NCBI GenBank assembly: GCA_017880745.1
Contig: JADGRR010000260.1
Coordinates: 1-5,265, forward strand
Length of the DNA stretch: 5,265 bases
Direction of reading: 5' to 3'
From: Burkholderiales bacterium
GTDB taxonomy: Bacteria > Pseudomonadota > Gammaproteobacteria > Burkholderiales > SG8-39
Part shown: piece by piece, positions 1-5,265 of the stretch
Numbering within the stretch: position 1 is the first letter of the stretch
How the letters are laid out: each line of letters starts with the position of its first letter
Translations under genes and position numbers: made by a program
Notes under the pieces: model-generated
What the model was told of the DNA's origin: nothing
Seen by the model: the letters and a program-made list of their open reading frames with translations, nothing else
Database searches by the model: none

Positions 1-483
1 GGCGTGAATCCGCAGATGCTGGAGCAACTCACGAGGGATTCTCCGCTCGGACAGGTGCTCGCTGCCGGATTGAGAAACCACAAGAGTTCGCGCTATGTCA
101 TGAAGGAGGCGATCGAGGAGGCGGGACATGCCGTGTCGCACGAGCTAGAGCGCTTTCTCACCACCCTCGGCACGCTCGCGACAATCGCCCCGCTGATGGG
201 TCTGTTCGGCACGGTGGTGGGTATGATCGAAATCTTCGGCTCGCAATCGCCCTCGGGCACGAACCCGCAGGTGCTGGCGCATGGCATTTCGGTTGCGCTC
301 TATAACACCGCGCTTGGCCTGGTGATCGCGATTCCGGCGATGATCTTTTACCGCCATTTCCGCGCGAAAGTCGAGAGCTTCCTGGTGGACATGGAGCAGC
401 AGGCGAGCAAGCTGGTGGACCTGATACACGGCGAGCGCGTCGACTTCGACCCCAGGTCGCAGCAATCGCCGGACAAAGCATGA
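1..483 (+). CDS. exbB: ExbB/TolQ/MotA-family proton channel subunit, 5'-truncated by the window edge
   Basis: Inner-membrane subunit of an ExbB-ExbD proton channel, which uses the proton motive force to energise envelope processes. The frame is open from base 1. The GTG at base 4 is probably an internal valine, because family members run about 200 residues or more and only 160 codons are present; roughly the first 45-50 residues, with transmembrane helix 1, lie outside. Counting from the first codon, two hydrophobic helices are visible at about residues 54-78 and 96-117. The first carries the family hallmark IAPLMGLFGTVVGMI; the second contains ALYNTALGLVIAIPAMI. Between them lies a polar loop, SQSPSGTNPQ. 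The C-terminus is a charged cytoplasmic tail. The stop overlaps the exbD start by 4 bp (ATGA), so the two are probably translationally coupled. ExbB and TolQ are hard to separate by sequence alone; the lpxK neighbour and the absence of tolR/tolA favour the ExbB label. Confidence 0.93.
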   Translation, partial: GVNPQMLEQLTRDSPLGQVLAAGLRNHKSSRYVMKEAIEEAGHAVSHELERFLTTLGTLATIAPLMGLFGTVVGMIEIFGSQSPSGTNPQVLAHGISVALYNTALGLVIAIPAMIFYRHFRAKVESFLVDMEQQASKLVDLIHGERVDFDPRSQQSPDKA

Positions 484-899
484 ATTTCCGGCGCTTCCAG
501 GCCAAGGAAGCCCTGGAGATCAATCTGATTCCGCTGATAGACGTGCTGCTGGTGATCCTCATTTTCCTGATGATCACCACCACCTATTCCAAATTCGCCG
601 AACTGCAGATCAACCTGCCTACCGCCGATGCGCAGAAGCAGCTGGAGCGGCCCAACGAGATCAACATCACGGTCAACGTTGGCGGGCAGTACACCATCAA
701 CCGCAGGCCGGTGGCATTCCGCGACGTGAACACGCTATCCGATGATATGCGTCGCGCCGCAGGCGAGCTCAAGGATCCGGTAGTGGTGATTAGCGCCGAT
801 TCCAAAGCCACGCACCAGTCGGTGATCAACATCATGGAAGCGGCGCGGCTGGCCGGCTACGCCCATATCTCCTTCGCTACGCAGACTCAGACCAAGTAA
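480..899 (+). CDS. exbD: ExbD/TolR-family biopolymer transport protein
   Basis: Partner of ExbB: a single-span inner-membrane protein with a periplasmic domain that couples proton flow to mechanical work. The protein has 139 residues, a normal length. A short cytoplasmic N-terminus is followed by one transmembrane helix at about residues 14-36 (INLIPLIDVLLVILIFLMI). Asp21 in the LIDVLLV motif matches the conserved protonatable aspartate of ExbD/TolR (Asp25 in E. coli ExbD). The rest, about residues 40-139, fits the periplasmic ExbD/TolR fold, including the segment VVISADSKATHQSVINIMEAARLAG. The ATG is set by the ATGA overlap with exbB and by the expected N-terminal length. lpxK follows 32 bp downstream on the same strand. 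No tonB, tolA or TonB-dependent receptor is visible nearby, so the physiological target is unknown. Confidence 0.95.
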   Translation: MNFRRFQAKEALEINLIPLIDVLLVILIFLMITTTYSKFAELQINLPTADAQKQLERPNEINITVNVGGQYTINRRPVAFRDVNTLSDDMRRAAGELKDPVVVISADSKATHQSVINIMEAARLAGYAHISFATQTQTK

Positions 900-931
900 G
901 CCGCAGCGGTACTCGCCTGTGAGCGCATGAA

Positions 932-1921
932 GTGGGTGGCAGCTTTCCCGAACAGCACTGGTATCGCCTGAGCGCCCTGTCGCTCGCATTGTGGCCTGCA
1001 AGCCTGCTTTATCGTCTGCTGGTGGCGCTGCGCCGGCTCGCATACCGCTGCGGCGCCTTGCCTGCAGTAAGACTGCCGGTGGCAGTGATCGTCGTCGGCA
1101 ACATCGTGGCCGGCGGCACCGGCAAAACGCCGCTGGTGCTATGGCTGGCGGCGAGGCTCCGGCGACACGGCTGGAAGCCCGGTATTCTCAGCCGCGGTTA
1201 CCGTGGCGGCGCAGCGTCGCCGATGGCGGTTGCCGCCGGAAGTCCCCCGGACCTGGTCGGCGATGAGCCGCTTCTATTGGCGCGCAATAGCGGTTGCCCG
1301 GTATGGGTAGGGCGCGATCGCATCAAGGCCGCCTCGGAACTGCTAGCCGCTCACCCCGAATGCAACGTGCTGATCCTGGACGACGGCCTGCAGCACTACC
1401 GCCTCGCACGCGACATCGAGATCGCGGTGGAGGACGCGCGCGGCGTGGGCAACGGATTGCTGCTGCCTGCAGGACCACTGCGCGAGCCGGCATCGCGCCA
1501 GGTCGATGCCTGGATAGTCAACTCGGCTCCCGCGGGGATCCATAGCCCCTCATTCCGCATGGATCTGCGCGGCGACACCTTCCGCTGCGTGGCCGCGCCG
1601 CACTCGATCATGGCGGCTGCGGCGTTCGCGCGCAAGAAGCTGCACGCCGTGGCCGGCATCGGCAATCCAAAGCGCTTCTTCGATCACCTGGCGCAGCTCG
1701 GCCTGGCGAGCGTCAATCACGCTTTTCCCGATCACCACGCCTATACGGCAAGCGATCTCGACTTCGGCGAGTGCGAAGCGCTGCTTATGACCGAGAAGGA
1801 TGCGGTAAAATGCGAAGCGTTCGCGCGCGAGCACTGGTACGCGCTGCAGGTCGAGGCCGAATTGGCCCCGGCGTTTTTCGATTTCATCCTGGCGAAACTC
1901 AATGGACTCAAGACTGCTTGA
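932..1921 (+). CDS. lpxK: Tetraacyldisaccharide 4'-kinase (lipid A kinase)
   Basis: LpxK phosphorylates the 4' position of tetraacyldisaccharide 1-phosphate to give lipid IVA, in the lipid A pathway on the cytoplasmic face of the inner membrane. The 329 residues are a normal length. A hydrophobic, amphipathic N-terminus (residues 10-33) fits membrane association. The P-loop GGTGKT is at 61-66, GILSRGYRGG at 84-93, GDEPLLLA at 110-117, the DDGLQH motif (Walker B-like) at 150-155, GVGNGLLLPAGPLREP at 171-186, AGIGNPKRFF at 241-250, FPDHHAY at 265-271 and TEKDAVK at 287-293. All are family hallmarks, so it should be active. The GTG start at 932 is chosen because an in-frame TGA at 920-922 bars extension and the N-terminus matches relatives; the nearby ATG at 927 is in another frame and stops after 14 codons. 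No strong ribosome binding site is visible, so translation may be coupled to exbD. Its end overlaps the next gene by 20 bp. Confidence 0.96.
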   Translation: MGGSFPEQHWYRLSALSLALWPASLLYRLLVALRRLAYRCGALPAVRLPVAVIVVGNIVAGGTGKTPLVLWLAARLRRHGWKPGILSRGYRGGAASPMAVAAGSPPDLVGDEPLLLARNSGCPVWVGRDRIKAASELLAAHPECNVLILDDGLQHYRLARDIEIAVEDARGVGNGLLLPAGPLREPASRQVDAWIVNSAPAGIHSPSFRMDLRGDTFRCVAAPHSIMAAAAFARKKLHAVAGIGNPKRFFDHLAQLGLASVNHAFPDHHAYTASDLDFGECEALLMTEKDAVKCEAFAREHWYALQVEAELAPAFFDFILAKLNGLKTA

Positions 1922-2084
1922 CATCCTGGTGTGCCCGATCTGCAAAGGCCCGCTGCTCTACCGCAAGGCCGAGCAGGAACTGATCTGCAAGGCTGACCGG
2001 CTGGCATTCCGGATCCGCGATGGCATTCCGGTGATGCTGGAAGACGAGGCACGCAAGCTCGATCCCGCTGAAGAAGTGGCTTGA
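1902..2084 (+). CDS. ycaR: Trm112/YcaR-family (UPF0434) small protein
   Basis: A 60-residue member of the Trm112-like family. In eukaryotes and archaea Trm112 binds and stabilises several methyltransferases; the role of the bacterial forms is not settled. The family pattern is clear: LLDILVCPICKGPL at residues 5-18, ELICKADRLAF at 26-36 and RDGIPVMLEDEAR at 39-51. Cysteines lie at 11, 14 and 29; there is no fourth cysteine, which to my knowledge is usual for bacterial members, so a full four-cysteine zinc site is not seen. The ATG lies inside the 3' end of lpxK (20-bp overlap), which implies translational coupling and joint expression. In gamma- and betaproteobacteria this gene usually sits between lpxK and kdsB. 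Here kdsB does not follow. Confidence 0.93.
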   Translation: MDSRLLDILVCPICKGPLLYRKAEQELICKADRLAFRIRDGIPVMLEDEARKLDPAEEVA

Positions 2085-2087
2085 GCA

Positions 2088-2101
2088 CGCGGCAGGCCGC
2101 G
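2088..2101 (+). other. GC-rich hairpin just after the Trm112 stop codon
   Basis: CGCGG (2088-2092) pairs with CCGCG (2097-2101) around the four-base loop CAGG, only three bases past the stop codon. No T-run follows, so this is not a standard intrinsic terminator. It could stabilise the mRNA 3' end or be a by-product of high GC content. Confidence 0.3.
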
Positions 2102-2102
2102 A

Positions 2103-2182
2103 TCGAGGCACGAAGCACACCGGGGCAGGAGCCTCAACCGCGAAGGACACGCGAGCATCGCTTGCTTGCCCTTGTGCCTTGA
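2103..2182. repeat. Degenerate intergenic repeat unit with direct and inverted copies
   Basis: Two direct copies, CGAAGCACAC (2111-2120) and CGAAGGACAC (2141-2150), match at 9 of 10 bases with a 30-bp period. The left edge 2103-2115 (TCGAGGCACGAAG) can pair with the right edge 2171-2182 (CTTGTGCCTTGA) in 12 base pairs, counting one G-T pair and one bulged G. Inside lies a smaller stem, GCGAGC (2151-2156) with GCTTGC (2160-2165), loop ATC. From memory, the motif style (CGAAGGACACG with an inverted CCTTGTGCC) resembles short dispersed repeats common between genes in environmental proteobacteria, so this may be a decayed copy. The family identity is an inference and was not searched. Confidence 0.45.
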
Positions 2183-2189
2183 ATAATAC
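2162..2189 (+). promoter_or_regulatory. Weak sigma70-like promoter candidate upstream of yheS
   Basis: TTGCTT (2162-2167) is a fair -35 box, and TAATAC (2184-2189) a fair -10 box, separated by 16 bp. It overlaps the right arm of the repeat and lies about 110 bp upstream of the yheS ATG. This AT-richer patch stands out in a GC-rich background, and a promoter would be needed if yheS is not read from the lpxK cluster. Neither box is strong, so this is tentative. Confidence 0.27.
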
Positions 2190-2200
2190 CTGGTGCGACA

Positions 2201-2220
2201 TGAGCGGACCGGTCCCCTCA
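2201..2220. promoter_or_regulatory. Near-perfect 20-bp palindrome, operator-like
   Basis: TGAGCGGACCGGTCCCCTCA is a dyad in which 9 of 10 base pairs are symmetric about the centre of GGACC/GGTCC (2206-2215); only the C/C pair at 2205 and 2216 breaks it. It starts 11 bp downstream of the candidate -10 box, near where transcription would begin, a common place for a repressor operator. In RNA it could form a hairpin with loop CCGG. No regulator gene is nearby and I do not recognise the motif as the site of a known factor. Confidence 0.3.
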
Positions 2221-2297
2221 TCCTTCACCGACGCAGGCGCTATTTCAGCCATGCTACGACGGTCTCTGCCTACATCCGCGCCGGCTTCTGGCTTCCA

Positions 2298-4196
2298 ATG
2301 ATCACCCTGCGTAACCTCACGCTCGCCCGCGGCGGCAAGCTGCTGCTCGAGGGTATCGACCTGACGCTGCACGCCGGCCAGAAGATCGGCGTGGTGGGAC
2401 CGAACGGCTGCGGAAAGTCGAGCCTGTTCGCGCTGTTGCTGGGTAACCTGCACCAGGAAGCGGGGGATCTGGAACTCCCCGGTCGGCTCACCGTCGCCCA
2501 CGTGGCGCAGGACATACCGGCAAGTGAACAGGCGGCAATCGAATACGTCATCGATGGCGATGCGCCTTTGCGCGCGCTTGAGCAAGAGCTCGCGCATGCG
2601 CACGAACAAGACGAGGGCGAGCGCCTGGCCGTGCTGTACGAGGCGTTCGAGCACGCCGGCGGCTACGCCGCGCGCAGCCGCGCCGCCAGCCTGATGCACG
2701 GACTGGGTTTCGCCGCGGGCGAGCTGGAGCAAGCAGTGGATGCATTCTCCGGCGGCTGGCGCATGCGCTTGAAGCTGGCGCGCGCGCTCATGTGCCGTTC
2801 GGACCTGCTGCTGCTCGATGAACCCACCAACCACCTCGATCTTGACGCTGTGATCTGGCTCGAGCAATGGCTGCGCGATTACCCCGGCACGCTGCTCGCA
2901 ATTTCGCACGACCGGGATTTTCTCGACGGCATGGTCGGGCATATCCTCGCGATCGAACAATGCCGGCTGAAGCTGTATACGGGCAACTACTCCGCATTCG
3001 AGGAGCAGCGCGCGATGCAACTCGCACAGCAGCAGTCGGCATACCAGAAGCAACAGCGCGAAATTGCGCACCTGCATTCCTACGTCGAGCGCTTTCGCGC
3101 CAAGGCCACCAAGGCGCGCCAGGCGCAGAGCCGGCTGAAGGCGCTGGCGCGCATGGAGGTGATTTCGCCGGCGCACGTCGATACGCCGTTCGACTTCCGC
3201 ATGCGCGAGCCGCTTGCCGGCCCCGATCCCCTGCTCACGCTGGAGGACGCCGCGGCCGGCTATGACGCGCGCACGGTGCTCGCCGGGATCAAGCTCACCA
3301 TTGGGGCAGGCGCGCGTATCGGCCTCCTCGGCCGCAACGGTGCGGGCAAATCGACCCTGATCAAGCTCCTGGCGGGCGAGCTTGCGCCATTGGCTGGCGT
3401 GCGGCACGAAGGCAAAGGCCTGGCCATCGGCTACTTCGCGCAGCACCAGATCGACGTGCTGCGGCCGGACGAATCGCCGCTGCGGCATCTCATGCGGCTG
3501 GATTCGCGCACGCGCGAGCAGGAACTGCGCGATTTTCTCGGCGGTTTCGATTTTCGCGGCGACATGGCGCTGGCTCCGGTGGCGCCCTTTTCCGGCGGGG
3601 AGAAAGCCAGGCTGGCCCTCGCTCTACTGGTGTGGCAGCGGCCCAACCTGCTGCTGTTGGACGAGCCGACCAACCACCTGGATCTGGAAATGCGCCATGC
3701 ACTCACTCTTGCGTTGCAGGAGTATGAGGGTGCGATCGTCCTCGTATCGCACGACCGGCACCTGCTGCGCACGACCGCCGACAGCCTGTGGCTAGTGGCC
3801 AATGGCGGGGTGCGGCCCTTCGACGGCGATCTCGAGGACTACCGCGACTGGCTGCGCCAGCGTGAAGCAAGCGCCGGTGCAGCCGAGCCGGCCGGAACGA
3901 CGCGCAAGCAGCAAAAGCGCGACCAAGCCGAGGCGCGCAACCTGCGCTATGCGCAGAAGCGGCCGCTGGCGCAGCGCCTGGCCAAGCTCGAGCGGCGCAT
4001 GGCGGAACTGGAACGCGAGCGCGCGCCGCTGGGACTATGGCTTGCCGATCCCGAGAGCTATGCCGACAAGGAAAAACTGCAGCCGGTGCTGTTGCGTGAG
4101 GCCGCATTGCGCCTCGAAGTCGAGCGCGCGGAGGAAGAATGGCTGGCACTGCAGGCCGAGCTGGAACTGCTCGACCGTGAGGGAAGCTCTGATTGA
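2298..4196 (+). CDS. yheS: ABC-F family ATPase, YheS type
   Basis: ABC-F proteins carry two ATP-binding cassettes and no membrane domain; they act on the ribosome, where they relieve stalled or difficult translation. The 632-residue length matches E. coli YheS (about 637). Cassette 1 has Walker A GPNGCGKS at 34-41, signature FSGGWRMRL at 150-158, Walker B LLLLDEPTNHLDLD at 170-183 and the switch histidine in SHDRDF at 203-208. The linker, about 225-295, includes YTGNYSAFEEQR and ERFRAKATKARQAQSRLKAL. Cassette 2 has GRNGAGKS at 345-352, FSGGEKARL at 431-439, LLLLDEPTNHLDLE at 451-464 and SHDRHLL at 484-490. Residues about 535-628 form a charged coiled coil. Motifs such as AIEYVIDGD, VIWLEQWL and PFDGDLEDY point to YheS over Uup or EttA. 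The ATG at 2298 gives the typical N-terminus MITLRNLTLARGG; the GTG at 2193 would add 35 unrelated residues. No good Shine-Dalgarno sequence precedes it. All catalytic motifs are intact. Confidence 0.93.
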   Translation: MITLRNLTLARGGKLLLEGIDLTLHAGQKIGVVGPNGCGKSSLFALLLGNLHQEAGDLELPGRLTVAHVAQDIPASEQAAIEYVIDGDAPLRALEQELAHAHEQDEGERLAVLYEAFEHAGGYAARSRAASLMHGLGFAAGELEQAVDAFSGGWRMRLKLARALMCRSDLLLLDEPTNHLDLDAVIWLEQWLRDYPGTLLAISHDRDFLDGMVGHILAIEQCRLKLYTGNYSAFEEQRAMQLAQQQSAYQKQQREIAHLHSYVERFRAKATKARQAQSRLKALARMEVISPAHVDTPFDFRMREPLAGPDPLLTLEDAAAGYDARTVLAGIKLTIGAGARIGLLGRNGAGKSTLIKLLAGELAPLAGVRHEGKGLAIGYFAQHQIDVLRPDESPLRHLMRLDSRTREQELRDFLGGFDFRGDMALAPVAPFSGGEKARLALALLVWQRPNLLLLDEPTNHLDLEMRHALTLALQEYEGAIVLVSHDRHLLRTTADSLWLVANGGVRPFDGDLEDYRDWLRQREASAGAAEPAGTTRKQQKRDQAEARNLRYAQKRPLAQRLAKLERRMAELERERAPLGLWLADPESYADKEKLQPVLLREAALRLEVERAEEEWLALQAELELLDREGSSD

Positions 4197-4202
4197 GTCG
4201 GT

Positions 4203-4249
4203 GACGCACGCAGAGCGTCCTCTGACTTGAGGGACTGGCAACGGGCCAG
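4203..4249. terminator. Short stem-loops between convergent genes; doubtful terminator
   Basis: Two small hairpins follow yheS: CAGAG (4211-4215) with CTCTG (4220-4224), loop CGTC, and CTGGC (4235-4239) with GCCAG (4245-4249), loop AACGG. An alternative stem pairs GACGC (4203-4207) with GCGTC (4215-4219). No T-run follows on either strand. The only T-run on the plus strand is TTTT at 4288-4291, after the 8-bp palindrome GAGCGCTC (4280-4287), which leaves no loop. Termination may be Rho-dependent. Confidence 0.22.
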
Positions 4250-4304
4250 GTGGGAAGCGACCGGGCCCATCCCCTCCCTGAGCGCTCTTTTGTACAGACC
4301 CTCT

Positions 4305-4835
4305 CTAGTTCACGCTTTTCGGCACGGCCGCGCCATCGACATCCGACTGAATCTGCAGTGTCGGTAGTTCCAGCGCGATATCCCAGTCAGCCTTGGCGAC
4401 GGCGGTCTGCAGCAGCTTGCACAAGGAGTGCAGCAGGGTATTGTCCAGGGTCAGGCGTATGCCCTGGCCCTGCTGCGGCAGCAGTCCCAGCACCTGGTTG
4501 CCCTCGCCGTCCTTGTCGGTCTGGATGCGCGCCACCAGGATGGGCTCGGCGCCGAGCGGCATCTCGCGCGGCGCCTCTTCGAACGCTTCGGCGAAATTGG
4601 CCTGACGTAGCGCCCGCTCGTGCTGCATGCCTACCAGGGCGTCGCGCGCCTCCGGGTTGCTTTGCAGCGCGACTTCTGGCGAGGCGCGCACCATCTGCAC
4701 CAGCAGCGGCCACAATATCCGCAGCGCGCGCCGCGTCAGCCACAGTCGCACCTCGAGCCGGTTGTCGGTGCTGACGCGCAGCAGCAGGCGGTCCTGTTCG
4801 GCAATGAAATCGAGCTTGAGCTGGTGCAGGCGCAT
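4305..4835 (-). CDS. Conserved hypothetical protein downstream of queG
   Basis: A 176-residue protein of unknown function; I recognise it only as resembling uncharacterised proteins from betaproteobacteria, and no named domain is evident. It starts MRLHQLKLDFIAEQDRLLLRV, followed by EVRLWLTRRALRILWPLLVQM (residues 28-48), a likely amphipathic segment. The middle, about 60-95, is charged and helical. Residues 96-130 hold PLGAEPILVARIQ and GLLPQQGQGIRLTL, probably beta-strands, then an amphipathic helix NTLLHSLCKLLQTAVAKADWD at about 132-152. There is one cysteine (139), no signal peptide and no true membrane span, so it is probably cytoplasmic. The ATG at 4835 is preferred over an upstream in-frame start at 4916, because the extra 27 residues would overlap the queG coding end and look like read-through. 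It lies 22 bp after the queG stop on the same strand, so co-transcription is likely. It converges on yheS. Confidence 0.8.
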   Translation of the reverse strand: MRLHQLKLDFIAEQDRLLLRVSTDNRLEVRLWLTRRALRILWPLLVQMVRASPEVALQSNPEARDALVGMQHERALRQANFAEAFEEAPREMPLGAEPILVARIQTDKDGEGNQVLGLLPQQGQGIRLTLDNTLLHSLCKLLQTAVAKADWDIALELPTLQIQSDVDGAAVPKSVN

Positions 4836-4857
4836 TGCCGGGCGTTGATCGCAGGTG

Positions 4858-5265
4858 TTATGCGCTGTGGCGCTGCAAGGCCCAGGCGACGTGCTCGCGC
4901 ACCAGGGCCGACGCATCGCCGGCGCGGGACCTCAATGCGCCGACCACGGCCTCGCTGCGCGGCGCGTTGCCCAGACCCACGGCGAGGTTGCGCGACCAGC
5001 GCTCGAAACCGATGCGGTAGATGGCGCTGCCGGCCATGCGCTCCCGGAACTGACTGTCGCTCCAGGCGAACAGGTCCACCAGTTGCGCATCGTCCAAGCC
5101 GTGGCGCACCTGGAAATCCGGCTCGGCGCTGACCTCGGCGTAGCGGTTCCAGGGACAGGCGAGCTGGCAGTCGTCGCAGCCGTAGACGCGGTTGCCGATC
5201 AGCGCGCGCAGCTCCAGGGGGATAGTGCCTTTCAGTTCGATGGTGAGATAGGAAATACAGCGCCT
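4858..5265 (-). CDS. queG: Epoxyqueuosine reductase QueG, C-terminal part
   Basis: QueG reduces epoxyqueuosine to queuosine in the wobble position of tRNAs with GUN anticodons, the last step of queuosine synthesis; it uses cobalamin and two [4Fe-4S] clusters. The window holds the last 135 residues and the TAA stop (plus-strand 4858-4860); the start, the cobalamin-binding domain and the first ferredoxin-type cysteine motif lie beyond base 5265. Counting from the edge, RRCISYLTIELKG (1-13) and RALIGNRVYGCDDCQLACPWNRYA (20-43) are QueG hallmarks, with iron-sulfur cysteines at 3, 30, 33 and 37. FRERMAGSAIYRIGFERWSRNLAVGLGNAP, near residues 73-102, leads into a C-terminal HEAT-like helical pair ending in VREHVAWALQRHSA. 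The frame runs unbroken to the edge, so nothing suggests a pseudogene. Confidence 0.94.
   Translation of the reverse strand, partial: RRCISYLTIELKGTIPLELRALIGNRVYGCDDCQLACPWNRYAEVSAEPDFQVRHGLDDAQLVDLFAWSDSQFRERMAGSAIYRIGFERWSRNLAVGLGNAPRSEAVVGALRSRAGDASALVREHVAWALQRHSA

Larger units (their letters stand above)
2085..2297. other. Intergenic junction between the lpxK cluster and yheS; no gene seen
   Basis: These 213 bp hold no plausible gene: I see no coding segment resembling KdsB or any other family in any frame, only short open stretches. From left to right the stretch contains a GC-rich hairpin directly after the Trm112 stop, a degenerate repeat with a long-range inverted pair, a weak promoter-like sequence and a 20-bp palindrome, each listed separately. 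The frame of yheS stays open upstream to a GTG at 2193, but that extension does not look like part of the protein. This is where the usual betaproteobacterial gene order changes. Confidence 0.6.

Noticed and set aside
991..1545. Alternative plus-strand frames inside lpxK (991-1266 and 1294-1545)
   Set aside because: Both are wholly inside lpxK, whose frame carries every family motif; the alternatives have none.
1908..3488. 526-codon open frame on the minus strand, antisense to Trm112, the junction and half of yheS
   Set aside because: It covers most of two well-supported plus-strand genes and its translation has no recognisable family motif. Long antisense frames are common opposite GC-rich genes with strong third-position bias.
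4280..4291. GAGCGCTC followed by TTTT as an intrinsic terminator for yheS
   Set aside because: The palindrome has no loop bases, so at most a two-pair hairpin can form; it is too weak for a standard terminator.
4836..4916. N-terminal extension of the 4305-4835 gene to an upstream start at 4916
   Set aside because: The additional residues overlap the end of queG in another frame and look like out-of-frame queG sequence; the Met at 4835 gives a typical N-terminus.
4250..5132. Plus-strand open frames of about 170 codons opposite the queG-linked gene and queG
   Set aside because: Their translations are arginine-, alanine- and proline-rich low-information sequence with no motif, and they lie opposite minus-strand genes with clear or conserved protein features.
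1..5265. CRISPR array, toxin-antitoxin pair, insertion sequence or defence system
   Set aside because: No regularly spaced repeat array, no transposase-like protein and no defence-type domain is visible; apart from one uncharacterised protein, the genes are known housekeeping families.

Overview
This GC-rich, gene-dense window most resembles a chromosome segment of a betaproteobacterium. The evidence is the gene order exbB-exbD-lpxK-Trm112 and proteins that closely follow the betaproteobacterial versions I know. I cannot place the genus. Nothing points to a phage, plasmid or transposon: there is no transposase, integrase, tRNA, rRNA or CRISPR array.

Left part (1-2084, plus strand): an apparently co-transcribed envelope cluster. 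It holds the C-terminal part of an ExbB/TolQ-type proton-channel subunit, its partner ExbD (4-bp ATGA overlap), the lipid A 4'-kinase LpxK (32-bp gap) and a 60-residue Trm112/YcaR protein whose start lies inside the end of lpxK (20-bp overlap). ExbB and ExbD would form a proton-driven inner-membrane motor, and LpxK adds the 4'-phosphate of lipid A. Trm112 proteins are small methyltransferase-partner-like proteins that commonly sit in this cluster.

Junction (2085-2297): 213 bp without a gene, in the place where kdsB usually follows. It contains a GC-rich hairpin just after the Trm112 stop, a degenerate repeat unit able to fold into a 12-pair stem, a weak promoter candidate and a nearly perfect 20-bp palindrome. 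This is the least explained part of the window.

Middle (2298-4196, plus strand): a full-length ABC-F ATPase of the YheS type, with two complete ATP-binding cassettes, a linker and a charged C-terminal coiled coil. It is expected to be a ribosome-associated translation factor, not a transporter.

Right part (4305-5265, minus strand, convergent with yheS): the C-terminal 135 residues of the epoxyqueuosine reductase QueG, which makes the last step of the tRNA modification queuosine. Downstream of it, 22 bp away, lies a 176-residue protein of unknown function. The 108-bp convergent intergenic region has two short stem-loops but no convincing intrinsic terminator.

Overall this is mostly ordinary housekeeping sequence. 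I found no evidence for a new multi-gene system. The items most worth a second look are the structured junction after Trm112 and the uncharacterised protein next to queG.
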